A stretch of DNA of 64,000 bases from contig NC_092612.1 in NCBI RefSeq assembly GCF_047663525.1, positions 529,501-593,500 on the forward strand, read 5' to 3'. Position 1 is the first letter of the stretch, and every line of letters begins with the position of its first letter. Below, in pieces: positions 1-11,500 of the stretch. The translations under genes were made by a program, and so were the position numbers. This DNA is from Anas platyrhynchos. Its lineage: Eukaryota; Chordata; Aves; Anseriformes; Anatidae. The notes under the pieces were generated by a model. The model ran no database searches. It worked only from the letters and a program-made list of their open reading frames with translations, and was not told the origin of the DNA.

Positions 1-2172
1 AAGCTAAACGCTTCCGATTGCCTCAAGATGCGCCGAGAAGCATCCGGGAGCCTTCCCTGCCCGCCCCTAGGATATCCTCGCGTAGGCTCTTAGCCCAGCA
101 CCTCACACGGAGGGGCCCTGCGGGGAGGCACCCGCTGCTCTGATGCGCTCATGGAGCGGCGCGTGCCAGGAGCCGCGGCCTCTGCGGGTGCCTCCCTGCA
201 AGCCTCTGCTCGCAGCTTCCTCTGCGGGGACTCGGAGCACTGGTGGTGGCTGCAGACCCCTCGCTTTGCCATGCTCCCACCCCACGTTTTAGCTCCGCGC
301 TCGGGTGTCCGAAATAGCTGCAGGTTACTGAGCTCGAAAGAACCAAAGCGCGGTTGCGTTCGGTGAGGCAGAAAGCTGTTAACCCCAGCGGTTCCCGTAG
401 GTGCGCCTCGTGGGCAGGAGTTACGTGGTGCTGGCTAGAAAGCGTTGGGACATCAAAGGGGCGAGAGCCCCTTCTGACTGAGCAGAAAGCTGTAGCTGAG
501 GGTGCAGGATGTGTCACCGCTCAGGAAGGAGCGGCGCGGGCTGGCGGGGGTGTGGGAGCCTCCCGCCCCTGTGATGCTTCCTCTGCCGGGCAGATCCTGC
601 ATGATAACGTCCCGTGGGGGTAACCCCACTGATCCCCCGGCACCCGGCGCACTTGAGGAAGAGCGTGGTGAAGGCTTCGCGCACGCGACCGTGTTCCTGC
701 GTTGCCCTTTCAAAGCCAGTGCCCTGCCCGCAAAACCCGGAGACACCGCAGGAAAGAAAGAGCCAGGCTCGGCTGGGGGGGGCTGCCTGGAACTCCCCCC
801 CCGGGCGCTGAGCTCCCCGCAGGAGTTGTGGCAGCGAGGTGGTGGCACGGAGCCGGGTGGCCGCGGGAGCCAGCTGCGGGCTGTGCCGGGCCTGGCGCCG
901 CTTCCTGCCCGCGCGTGGCACCGCGCCCTCCCGCAGCCCGTGACGTCTCTTCCTGGGGCCTCGGTGAACGGGGACCGGGGGCATTCTCTTCCTTCCCTCT
1001 TCCATCAGCGGCTCCTCACTTCCGAGCACCCCGGGACTTCCCTGCCGGGGGGGGAAAGGTTTTTGTCCCGTTGGATTCATTCGCGTCTGCATGATCTCGC
1101 TTGCTGTACCGGGAACCCTTTGGCCGCAGCTCCTGGCGTGGGGAGCACCGCGGGGCACCGCTGCCCCCGGCACCCCAAAGCCCGACCGCTGCCCTCACTG
1201 CTCTGATGGGAGCAGCACGAGCTGGGGGGGGCTAATTCCAGATCAGGAGCGTTGCTGACCGGTCACCGGGTGATTTTCGTTCCCTCGTGTAAAATAAAAA
1301 GATTGATGGAACTTGGCAGATACTTCATGGATGTATTTGGTGCTCTGTGAGCTGCCCAACCCTTGTGGCCCTATTTTCTGCGCCAAGCCCTTAAGGGACA
1401 CCCTTGGCCCCACCACGGGATGGGCCAAGGGTAAGGCGGGGGGCAGTGGGGGTGCGTTGGGTGCGAGTGGCTTTGGCACGAGAGGGAGCTGGTGCCCTGG
1501 GGCAGAGCCATGGGGGAAATTCTCTGTCCTCCGTCCTCCTCCTGCGGCAGGGAAGCTGCTGAGAGCTGCTGGGCTCGGGTCAGCTCCAGGGAACGCGCGG
1601 AGTCGTGCAGGCAGAATTTGGGTTACATGCAGCCTCTGGCCCTTTTCTGGAGGGAGGGCTGCTCGTGGAGCCAGGAGAGAGCTGGGGGGATCCGTCCGGT
1701 CCCCGGGGCTGCTCCTGGCCTCCTTCCTGCCCTCCTTTCCTCTGCTCGAGCTCCCGGGGGGCTCGGTGGTGCCGGAGCAGAGCCGTGCCCAGGGCTCCCT
1801 GGCGCACCCCACACCGCACGGAGCCGCGCCACCCACAGCAGCGACCACCAGCACCCATGGGACCTGGTGCGCCCCAACCCTCAGCTCATTCCCCCAGGGC
1901 TCCAAGCGTCCTCCTGCACGGCGCCTGCCCCCAGCCTCCCATTTGAGGCAGAAACCGAAACCTTGCCCTGCCAGCGGGGCTGGCACCGGGGAGCTCCCCC
2001 AGCCCCGTGCTCAGCGGCTGCACCGCGGTGGGGCCGGGCAGCTGCCAGTGGAGGAAGAGGAGGAAGAGGAGGAGGAGGCTGGGGAGCCCCTGGGCTGTGC
2101 CGGGTGGGACCGTGGGGGCCAGGAGCCGTCCTGCAGGGCTGCCCCTGACCTCTCGTTTCTCTTCTCTTGCAG
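1..2172 (+). other. SNX27: SNX27 last intron (3' part)
   Basis: No exon is recognised here. The stretch ends in a pyrimidine-rich acceptor with AG at 2171-2172, directly before the last SNX27 exon, so it is read as the 3' part of the final intron. The exon that should precede it, ending in residues like CELKWRKE in the family, is not found, so it lies upstream of the window. The many open frames in this stretch are GC-driven and resemble nothing I know. Confidence 0.6.
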
Positions 2173-2220
2173 AACATCTTTCAGATGGTCAGGTCACAGC
2201 AGAGGGACGCGGCCACTTAG
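2173..2220 (+). CDS. SNX27: SNX27 terminal coding exon (partial gene)
   Basis: Sorting nexin 27 is a PDZ-PX-FERM-like adaptor of early endosomes that recycles receptors together with retromer. Only its last 15 residues and the stop codon lie in the window. The exon follows an AG acceptor and reads NIFQMVRSQQRDAAT then TAG. This is almost the known vertebrate C-terminus, NIFQMARSQQRDVAT in human from memory. The neighbour also fits, because in mammals SNX27 on the plus strand ends tail-to-tail against CELF3 on the minus strand. The rest of the gene lies before position 1. Recognition rests on a short peptide plus synteny. Confidence 0.85.
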   Translation, partial: NIFQMVRSQQRDAAT

Positions 2221-3739
2221 CCCCTGGGCACGGAAGAACGTAACCCCCTCCCCCCCACACCCAAAATTAACACTTACAAATTCTGTTATTGTATTAAAGC
2301 CCTTAAACTAAATATTATTAATAATAATACCATTTGTGAACTTCATGTTTATGGAATTAAGCAGCGAGGAGAAGGGCAGGCTCGGCGGCGGCAAGGGGAA
2401 GGCGGTGGCGGCCGGTGCGAGCTCGCCCCGGGGTCTGTCTGCTCCTTTCCACCCGGGGCCGATGCCAGGAGGCGGACTGGGCTCCTGTTTTATACAACTG
2501 GAAACTGAGACATCGTCCATTTGCACTGTTCAGGCATATATATGTATGTATGTAAAAAAAAAAGAAAAAAGAGAAAAAAAACTGCAAAGCTATATATACA
2601 AAGGCCGTGCACGTATATACATATATATATTTCTTTTAAGGTTTCATACCAGTGGCAGTACCTTTTTTAAGCTTGCGTTTTTACACGCATCTCCCCCCGA
2701 TTCATTGTGTTGTTTTTTTAAAAACTAACTTTAGAGAAAAAAAAAAAAAAAACAGAAAAAGGAAAAAAAAAATCAAAACACAGCAACGTTACAGGGAAAT
2801 ACCTCTCCTGGCACAAGGACCTCGGCACGTTTACAAGCTTCTGACTTCGCTTTTCCCCCACTGGAGGTTCCCCGCGGAGGCCGCTCGCCATCACCCCTGG
2901 GCCCCCCCAGAGCAGGAGCCCCCCCGGGGTGAGCGTGGCAGCCTCAGGCCCTGCATTCTCGGGGACCCCTCCTGGTCCTGAGGTCCCCGTGGCGGGGCAG
3001 TGGCACGAGAGCAGCAGCGAGGCCGCACGCGGGGAATTAATTAGCGCTCGCCGCTCTAATGGGATTTCTCGGCCACTGTCCTCGGGCGCCCCGCGGGCCA
3101 GTCCCGGGCACTCAAATTGTGCGAATCGGGGGATTTGCCACCATTTTCAGTCCTTAATTTCAAGGGGAGGGGGGGCCTGGAGCTCCCAACCCGTTGGCCC
3201 AGGCTCTGCGCCGCACACAGCGCTTGGTGCGTTTCAGGTCGCTGCGTTTGGGGTTTTTGTTGTTTTTTTTTTTTTTTTTTTTTCTTTTTTCCTTAAGGAA
3301 ACCGAAAGCGCCGCTCCGTGCCCGGCTAAGTAGGTCAGGAAGCGCCGCGGCTTTAATCGCGCGGAGCCGGGCCCCCCCCCCCCGGGCTCAGCAATAATCG
3401 GGGGGCTCGGGCACCCCCCGCCAAGCGCGCCCCCGGCTGCCCCCCCCCCCCCCGCTGCCACGCACACATCCTCTTTAATTTATTCGAGAGAACTCTAACG
3501 GTGTTTTCACTGCGGTATCTTGTATTTTTTATTCGTGATTCAGAAATGTGAAGGAAATAAACGACAATAAAAAAAATAAAAAAACTGCAAAAAGGAGGAA
3601 TTTAAAAAATAAAAAAAAAAGCCTCCCCCCCTCCCGGTCTGCTCCCGGTGTTTCGTTCCTCGTTCTCTAGCGCTAACCACTCCGGTTGTTTGGTAAAGTC
3701 ACTTAGTGTAATTAATTGTAACATATTCTTTTAAATAAA
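2221..3739 (+). other. SNX27: SNX27 3' UTR
   Basis: This non-coding stretch follows the SNX27 stop. It is much more AT-rich than the rest of the window from about 2270 and contains long A and T runs. Plus-strand AATAAA motifs lie at 3556-3561, 3566-3571 and 3734-3739, so the transcript probably ends between about 3580 and 3760. Which signal is used cannot be read from sequence. Confidence 0.6.
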
Positions 3740-4030
3740 TTGATTTATTGATGAAGCTGCTGGGAACCGTGGCCATTTCCTTCACCGCGGCAGGCGCGGG
3801 GCTGGGAGGGGGCTGGGGGGGGGGGGAACCCAACCCCAAATCCCCAGGGTCCCTCCCGACCCCTCCCCGGGCAGGGACGCTTCAGAGCCATCGAGGTTCA
3901 GGAATTTTTTTTGTTTTTGTTTTTTTTTTGTAACTTTTATTTAGACAGAAAAAAATAAAAGGAGGAAAAAAAAAAGAAAAAAAATAATTAAATTATCCAA
4001 AGTAACCGCAATAAATAGCAAATAAGTTAA
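3480..4030. terminator. AT-rich convergent poly(A) zone between SNX27 and CELF3
   Basis: Poly(A) signals face each other in an AT-rich island. On the plus strand AATAAA lies at 3556, 3566, 3734 and 3954. On the minus strand it lies at 3744-3749 and 3936-3941, read as TTTATT on the given strand. SNX27 (+) and CELF3 (-) therefore end tail-to-tail here, and their 3' UTRs may overlap by tens to hundreds of bases. The island contrasts sharply with the flanking GC-rich DNA. Confidence 0.6.
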
Positions 4031-5584
4031 GCGCCGGTGTCTCCACCGCAGACGTCAACTCCCCGGGGTCTGTGCCCCCCGCGCTACCGGCCCCGCGCCC
4101 CCCACCCCCCACCCTCTAAACCGACTCAGCAGGTACCAAACCCCCAAAAAGGGGGGGACAGAGACAAAGAGAGGAGCGGCCGCGCCCCCGCGCCCCCGGC
4201 CAACGGAGTTATGTACAGGGGGGGCAGCGGGGAGGGGGGGGGACCCAGGGCATGGCTGCACCCCCTCCTCCCCCGGGTTTGGCTGGGGAGGGGGGCACTG
4301 GCACCGGGCACTGGCACCGGGCAGCAGCACTGGGCAGCACCGCCGTTTGGGCCAAATCGGCCCCAAATTTGGCCCCATGGCGGTTTTGGCCGTGTCCCCG
4401 TTTGACGCCGGTGGCCGCGGGGGCTCCGTGGCCGCGCTGCTCCGGGACCCTCCCGGTGGGCGCAGCTCCCGGTGCCTGCGGTGAGTCCCTGGGGCAGCGC
4501 CTGCGTGCGAGGCCGGGCATATCCCCATTGCAGCACAGCCCAGTCTCAGCACAGCCCAGTTTGTCCCAGTACAGCCCAGTTTTGGCGCATCCCAGTCTGT
4601 TCCAGCACATCCCAGTCTGTTCCAGCACATCCCAGTCTGTTCCAGTACATCCCAATTGCTGCGCATCCCGATGCTGCTGCATCCTGGTCTTGCTGCATCC
4701 TGACTTTTGGTGCAGTTTCAGCACATCCCAGTTTGTTCTGGCACATCCCAGTTTGTTCCAGTTCATTCCAGTTCATCCCAGTTCCGGCACATCCTGATGC
4801 TGCCGCACCCCAGTTTGCCAGACCCCGACTTTTGGTGCAGTTTTGGCGCGTCCCAGGCTCGGCTGCTCCTTGGCCATGGCCGTTGGGGGGGGTGGGGAGG
4901 CCGGGGGGGGGCAGACCCCAGTGCCCATGGGGGGGGATTGAGGCAGGTTGGGGCTGGGGCAGAACGGGGAGGGGGTGGGGGTGGCAGTGTGTGTGTGTTG
5001 GGGGGGGTCCCACTCACCCTGGGGTCTTGGAGGGGGGAGAAGGGGGGGGGAGGGGGCGTGCCAGGCCCAGCCCCCTGTGTCGTTTCCTCTCCCCCCGCCC
5101 GGACCCCATGGTGGCCCCCCCCACCTGGAGCTGGTTTTGGTCCTGTTTGGTGAGAAAAAAGCTCCAAGCAGGGGGTTCCCCCTGGGGGGCAGCGGGGGTG
5201 ATGGGGAGGGGGGGTCCCATCCCATCCCCCCCCCCAGGCTGACGGGACATGGGGTGCTGGGGGTGTCCAGATTGGTCCGGGGGGGGAGGAGGGGGTGTCC
5301 ATCCTTCCTGAGCATGTGGGGGGGGTCTGTGTGTGCCCCCCCCCCCCCTCCCGCCAGCAGGACTGAGCCCCCCACGGGCACCACTGGGGTGTCCCGGGGG
5401 GGGCTGCTCTGCAACTGGGGGGGGGCACCCAAGGGTGCTGCTCCGGCACCTCCAGACCTGGCGAGAGGGGAGATGGGCGGGGGGGGGGCATTAAGCAGTG
5501 CTGGGGGGGGGGAGCAGGTGGGACCCCCACACCCCCAACGAGCTGTGGGGTTTGCGGGGGGGGTCCTGGGGGGGCTCACCGGGC
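3936..5584 (-). other. CELF3: CELF3 3' UTR
   Basis: This is the non-coding stretch from the CELF3 stop down to the nearest minus-strand AATAAA. It contains a 20-bp minisatellite (see 4507-4830) and otherwise G/C homopolymers with no recognisable gene. The open frames in it, for example those rich in NWD and TGM residues, are translations of the minisatellite. Confidence 0.55.
4507..4830. repeat. 20-bp minisatellite in CELF3 3' UTR
   Basis: The region is built from degenerate copies of CATCCCAGTCTGTTCCAGCA. Three nearly perfect units lie around 4585-4650, and looser copies occur on both sides. If transcribed as CELF3 3' UTR on the minus strand, the RNA would carry repeated GGGAUGUGCUGGAACAGACU-like units. 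Confidence 0.75.
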
Positions 5585-8500
5585 TCAGTAGGGCCGGTTG
5601 GCGTCCTTCGGCCGCTTGAGCTGCACCTTGAGGCGCTTCATCCCGATCTGGAAGCCGTTCATGGCCTGGATGGCCGCCTGCGCGCTGGCCGGGTTGTCAA
5701 AGCTCACGAAGCCTGGGGGGGGGGCAGGGGGGGCGCTGGGGACAGGGCGGCCGCGGCTGCCCCTGCCCCATGGTGGCTCCCCCAGGGGACGTCCCGCACC
5801 CCCCCTGTGCTGTCCCTGTCCCCTCTCTGCGCTGGCTGGGAGCGCTCCAGCCGGGACGACCCCGTGCCCTGGGCAGGCTGTGACCCCCCCACAGCCCCCC
5901 CACAGCCCCCCCACAGCCCTGCGACCAGGCCAAGGTGTCCCCCAGGTCCCTGGGCATGGGGAGGCCCCGGTCATGGTGTCCCCACGTCCTCCTCAATGTC
6001 CCCAGTGTCCCCATGTCCCTGGTGTCCCTGATGCCCCCCATGCCCCTGGTGTCACCGTGTTCCTGGTGACCCCAGTGACCCCAGTGTCCCCGTGCCCCCC
6101 CCGGTGTCCCCGTGCCCCCCGTCCCTACCGAAGCACTTGCTCTGGTTGGTGGCGCGGTCGACGAAGACCTTGGCGGAGATGACGTTGCCGAAGGGCAGGA
6201 ACATCTGCAGGATCTCGGTGTCGGCGAACTCCTGGGGCAGGTGGTAGATGAAGATGTTACAGCCCTCGGGGCCTGCGGAGGGAGCGGCATCACAGCGGGC
6301 ACCCGGAACCCTGCGCCCCCCCGTGCCCCCCCCCAAAAAACAACCCACCCCCACCGCCCTTGGGGTGACCCCAACCCCCCCACCCCCCCCAATGGGCACC
6401 CCAAGCCCAGCGCCCTTTGAAGGGGGGGGTCCGGGGGGGGTGGTCCCGGGGTGCTCTCACCTTCGCGCTGTTGCTGCTGCGGGGGGGGCGGGGGGGCCAG
6501 CAGGGGCCCCGGGGGGGCGAAGGCCGGGCTCACCAGCCCGTAGGCTGCAGGGTAGGCGGCTGCGTGGGCAACAGGGGGTCAGCACGTCCCCCCCCCACAC
6601 ACCCCCCCCCCAGCCCAGTGCCCCCCAGTGCCTGGTGGTGGTTCCCCCTCCCCCCCCCAGAACCATCCAGGTGCCCCCCCCAAGCAATGCAGTGCCTCCC
6701 CCCCCCAGTGTCCTCACAGTGCCCCCCCCTAAATCTATACACCCCCCCAGACCCCCCCCAACTGCACCCAGGGCTCTTAAATGCCCCCCCCAGTGCCCCC
6801 CAGTGCCACGCAATGCCCCCCAATGCTCCCCAGCAGCCCTCCAGTACCTCCCAGTACTCTCCCAGTGTCCCCCAGTACCCACCTAACACCATCCAATGCC
6901 CACCCAGTACCCCCCCAGTACCCCCCAGCACCCCCCCCAGCCCCCCCGACCTGTGTAGTGCTGCATGCCGGCGTAGGCTTGCTGCAGGGGGTCCCCGGGG
7001 GCGGCGGGGCTCTGGGCTGGGGGCAGAGCGGGGGCTGTTAGGGGCGGCGGGGGGCAGCGGGGGGGCGGGCAGGGGGGGGTGGCCGGCGGTGGGCACCTGG
7101 GAACGGGGGGACCCCCCCGGTGTAGACGGCCTCGGGGGCGGGCGGCCCCGCGGGCTGTGCCGGCACCGGGCTGTAGCCGTTGACGCTCAGCGGGGCTGCG
7201 ATGGCGGGCACCGGGGTGGCGGCCATGGCCGGCGGCGTGCTGGTTCCTGCGGGGACACCCCCGTCACCCCCCCGGCCCGGGGGGGGGCACCTCGCACCCC
7301 ACCCCTCCTCACCACGCCCTGGGGGCACGGCCACCCCCAGCGGCCCCATCCCTCCGCGCCCCCCTCCCCGGCCCCAATATCCGTGAGGTCGGTGGCTCCA
7401 GGTCCAGTGCCACCTCCACGTCCCCCCCCCACATGGGGTCCATGTCCCCAAGGTCCCCCCATGACCCCCCCACGTCCCCATCCCTGGCATCACCTTCCCT
7501 GGTGCCCCCCCCACCTCCCCATCACCACCCCTTGTGTCCCCATCTCTGCTCCCGCTGCCCCCCCACCCATTTCCCAGTCCCCCCCCCACCCCCGGTGCCC
7601 CCCCCCAGCCCCCTCCCTCCCCGTGTCCCCGTCCCCGTCCCCCCCGCGGCACCGACCTGAGGAGGGGGGCAGGGGGGTGGCGATGAGCCCGTTGGGGGTG
7701 ACGGTGCCCATGTGCTGCATCTGGACGGCCATGGTGGCCATGGGGCTGAGGTAGGCCGAGTGCGCGGCCACCAGGGCCGCCTGCTGCTGCATCAGCTGCG
7801 GGGACAGCGCCTGGCACCGGGCACCGGCCCCCGGCACCCCCCCGGGCAGCGGGACCCCCCCCCCCAGAGGGTGTCACCCCCAGGGCCCAGCACCCCGGGG
7901 TCCCCATCCCGGGCCCTCCATGGGGGTCCTCATCCTCTCTGTGTCACCCCGGGGTCCCCATGTGCCTCGTGTCCCCCCCATGTCCCATGGGGGCCCCCAT
8001 CTCCCCTGTGCCCCCCCCAGGATGCCGAGGCCGATCATCTCCCCATGCCCACCCCCCAATGACCCCACCTCGGATTTTGAGCTCCACCACCTCCTGTCCC
8101 CACCCACGTCCCCATGACCCCCCCATCTCCATGACCCCTCCACCCCCATGACCCCCCATGTCCCAATGACCCCCCCCCATCCCCATGACCCCCCCCACTT
8201 CCCCTCCCTGGACTTCGGGGTCCATCAGGGGTCCGTCTCCCCCTACCCCCCCATAGTCCCTGGGGCCACCCCTCACCCAACATGGGGTCCACCCCCCCCG
8301 CGCCCCCCCCGTGCCCCCCGTGCCCCCCCTACCGCCTGCGTGTAGGCGCTGTAGGCGCCGAACTGGAGGGCGATGGGGCTGAACATGCCCAGCTGGCTCG
8401 CCACCTGCTGCATGCGCCGCAGCCCCCGCTCCTTCTCCGTGTCCGCGAACTTCACCACCAGGCTGGACGAGGCACCCTGGGGGGGGGCAGGGGGGGGCAC

Positions 8501-11500
8501 GGCCCCGCGTCACCCGGGCATGGATGGGACAGGATGGGGATGGGATTTGGGATGGGGATGGTGGTGGGGATGGGATGGGAACAAAATGGGAATGGGATGG
8601 GGTGGGGTGGATGAGGTGGGATGGGAGGGGGACAGGGATAGGATGGGAACAGGATGGAAACAGGATGGGCATGGGATTTAGGATGGGATGGAATGGGCTG
8701 GGATGGAGTAGGGATTTAGGATGAGGATGGGGATAGGATGGGAATGGGATGGGATTTAGGAGGGGATGGGATGGGAACAGGATGAAGATTGGGATGGGAC
8801 GGAATGGGATGGGAATAAAGGTGGGGATTGGATAGGGAGGGGATGGTGCTGGGGATGGGATTTAAGACGGGATGGGAATGGGAATGGGATGGGAATGGGA
8901 TAGGATGGGAATAAAGGTGGGGACTGGGACTGGATGGGGAGGGAATGGTGGTGAGGATGGGCTGGGATTGGGATGGGATTGGGATGGGAAGGGGACAAAG
9001 ATTGGGATGGGGACAGGGATGGGATGAGGCTGGGACTGGGATGGGATTGGGATGGGGCTAGGATTTAGGATGGGATGGGGACAGGACGGGGACGTGGTGG
9101 TGCGGGGCTGGTGGGGGCGCTGGGCACAATGGGGATGCTGCGGGTCGGGGATGACGGTGGCCATGAGGACGGTGCCGGTGGAGGTGACAGCGCGGGGGCA
9201 GTGGGGGGGGGCAGTGGGGGGGGCACGGGGGGGCCGGGGGTGTCTCACCGGCAGCGTGCGGCTCCCGTGCAGGGCGGCGATGGCAGCCTGGGCCTCGGCG
9301 TGGCTCTGGAACTTGACGAAGGCGCAGCCTGGGGGCGGCGGGGTCAGCGGGGTCAGCGCCCCCCCCGGGCCCCCCCCGGCCCCGCGGAGCCCCCCCCACC
9401 TTTGCTGGTGCCGTCGGGGCCGCGCAGCACCGTGCACTCGTCGATGGTGCCGAAGGGCTCGAACATCTTGCGCACGTCCTCGTCCGCCTGCTGCTTGCTC
9501 AGCATCCCCACGAACAGCTTGCGGTCCTCTGCGGGCACAGCGTGGCTGGGGGGGGGGGCGCGACCCCCCCGGGGGTGGGATGGGACGGGGTGGGACCCCC
9601 AGGATGGGACCCCTGGGGTAGGGGTGGGGACACAGGAAGGGACCCCCAGGATGGGGACCCGGGGGGGGGACAGGATGGGACCCCCCAGGGATGGGAGCAG
9701 GGAATGGGACAGGACCCCCAGGATGGGGATCTGGGGGGGGACACAGATGGGACCCCCCCGGGGATGGGGGTGGGGGCACAGGATGGGACAGGACCCCCGG
9801 GAATGGGGGCAAGGGATGGGGCAGGATGAGACCCCCGGGGATGGGGTCTGGGGGGGGTCCAGGAGGGGGTTCTGGGGGAGTTCTGGGGGGTCTCAGGGGG
9901 GTTCTGGGGGGCTCCCGGGGGGGGTCCCGGGGGGGTCCGCACCTCCTCGGCTCTCACTGTCGGCCGGCTTCACCTGGATGGGCCGGTTCATCTGGGGGCG
10001 ACAGCGCGGGATGGGGGCACAGCCCCCCCCCCGGACCTCCCCCACGGAACCCCGACCCCCCCCCATCCCCCCATCCCTCCCACCCCCCCCAAGATGCTCC
10101 CATCGCCATGGCAACGCCGCGTCCCCGCGTCCCGTTACCGGGCAACCGTGGGGGGGACCCCGGGGATGCGCCCCCCGCCCCCCCCCCCCACCGGTACCTG
10201 CCCCACCCCCCCCCTCCCTCCGGTAACCCCCCGGGGGGGGGGGGATGGGGGGAGGGCACAGATGCGCGGTAACCATGGCAACGGCCGCGCTCCATGGCAA
10301 CCGCCTCCTCATCCCCAATTTCCCCGTCCCGTTGCCCGGCAACGCGCTGACATCAGCAGCGCCGCCATAAACAATGACGGGGCGGGGGGGGGGCGGGGGG
10401 GGGGCGCAGAACCCCCCCCCCGGGATGGGGGAGGGGCTGGGGGGGGGGCTCAGCCCCGGCTCACCCCTCGCCCCCCCCCCCCCCCGCGGTTTTTCCAAGC
10501 AGAAAGCGAAGGTTGTGCCCCCCCCCGCCCCCCCCCCCGGGCCCAGATGGTGCTGGAAATGCCCCCCCCGGGGGGTGGGGGGGGCGCTAATCCCCCGCTA
10601 ATCCCGGGATCAGCCCTGGGTGGATCAGGGGAGGGGGGGCACTGAGCTCCGGGACCCCATCGCCCCCCCCCCCCAAAAAAAATCCAACCCCCCCCCCCCC
10701 ATGGCACAGCTCGGGGCCCCCACCCCCGCCTCCTGCCCCCCTCCCCGGTACCATCCCCGCTGGGGGCGGTTGCTGGGGCGGTGCCCCCCCTAATTCCCCC
10801 CCCCCCCCCCGACAAAATAATCCCCCCCCCCGCGGGGATTATTACGGCCCCCAATCCCCCGGATTATCCCCAGCGAAGCCAAAGCTCCCTGGGGACAGCG
10901 AGGGGGGGCCACCAGGCTGTGCCCCCCCCCCCCGTGACGGGGACCCCTCAACCCCCCCCCCAGCATCCTCGCGGTGGGGGGATCCCAGGCCAAAATTCAT
11001 GGGGGGGGGGCACTTAAAATGCTCGAAGCTACAAATAAAGGCAGCCCCCCCCGCCCCCCCGGTGGCTTTGTTAGCCCGCCTGGCAGCGCTTCGTTAGCGC
11101 CGGGGCCTCGTTAGCGCCGGGCCCCTCTCGGGGGGTTTGCCCCCCCCGGGGGCAGATGTTGGGAGAGGGGGGGGGACATGGAGACCCCCCCCCCCCACTC
11201 AGGGCCCCTATTTTGGGGTGAGGATGTTGGGGGGGTGAAGGCACCGGGGGACACCAGGGAGGTGCCTGGGGATTTTTGGGGTGGGGGCGAGGGGGGGGCA
11301 GATGGGGGGGGGAGGTGCCCCCCACCCCCCGGACTCACCCCCGGCAGCGTTTTCTGCTCGTGCAGGGCGCTCTGCGCCTTCAGGGCCGACTCGCGGGCGC
11401 AGTAGGTGAGGAAGGCGCATCCTGGGGGCACAGCGGGCGCTGGGGGGGCACGGCCCCGGCCTGCCCCCCCCCTCCCCACACCCCCCCCAGGGCCGTGCTC

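Noticed and set aside
4055-4766. Minus-strand frames repeating NWDVLEQTGMCWNRLG
   Set aside because: They are translations of the 20-bp minisatellite in the CELF3 3' UTR. The three frames are shifted copies of one another.
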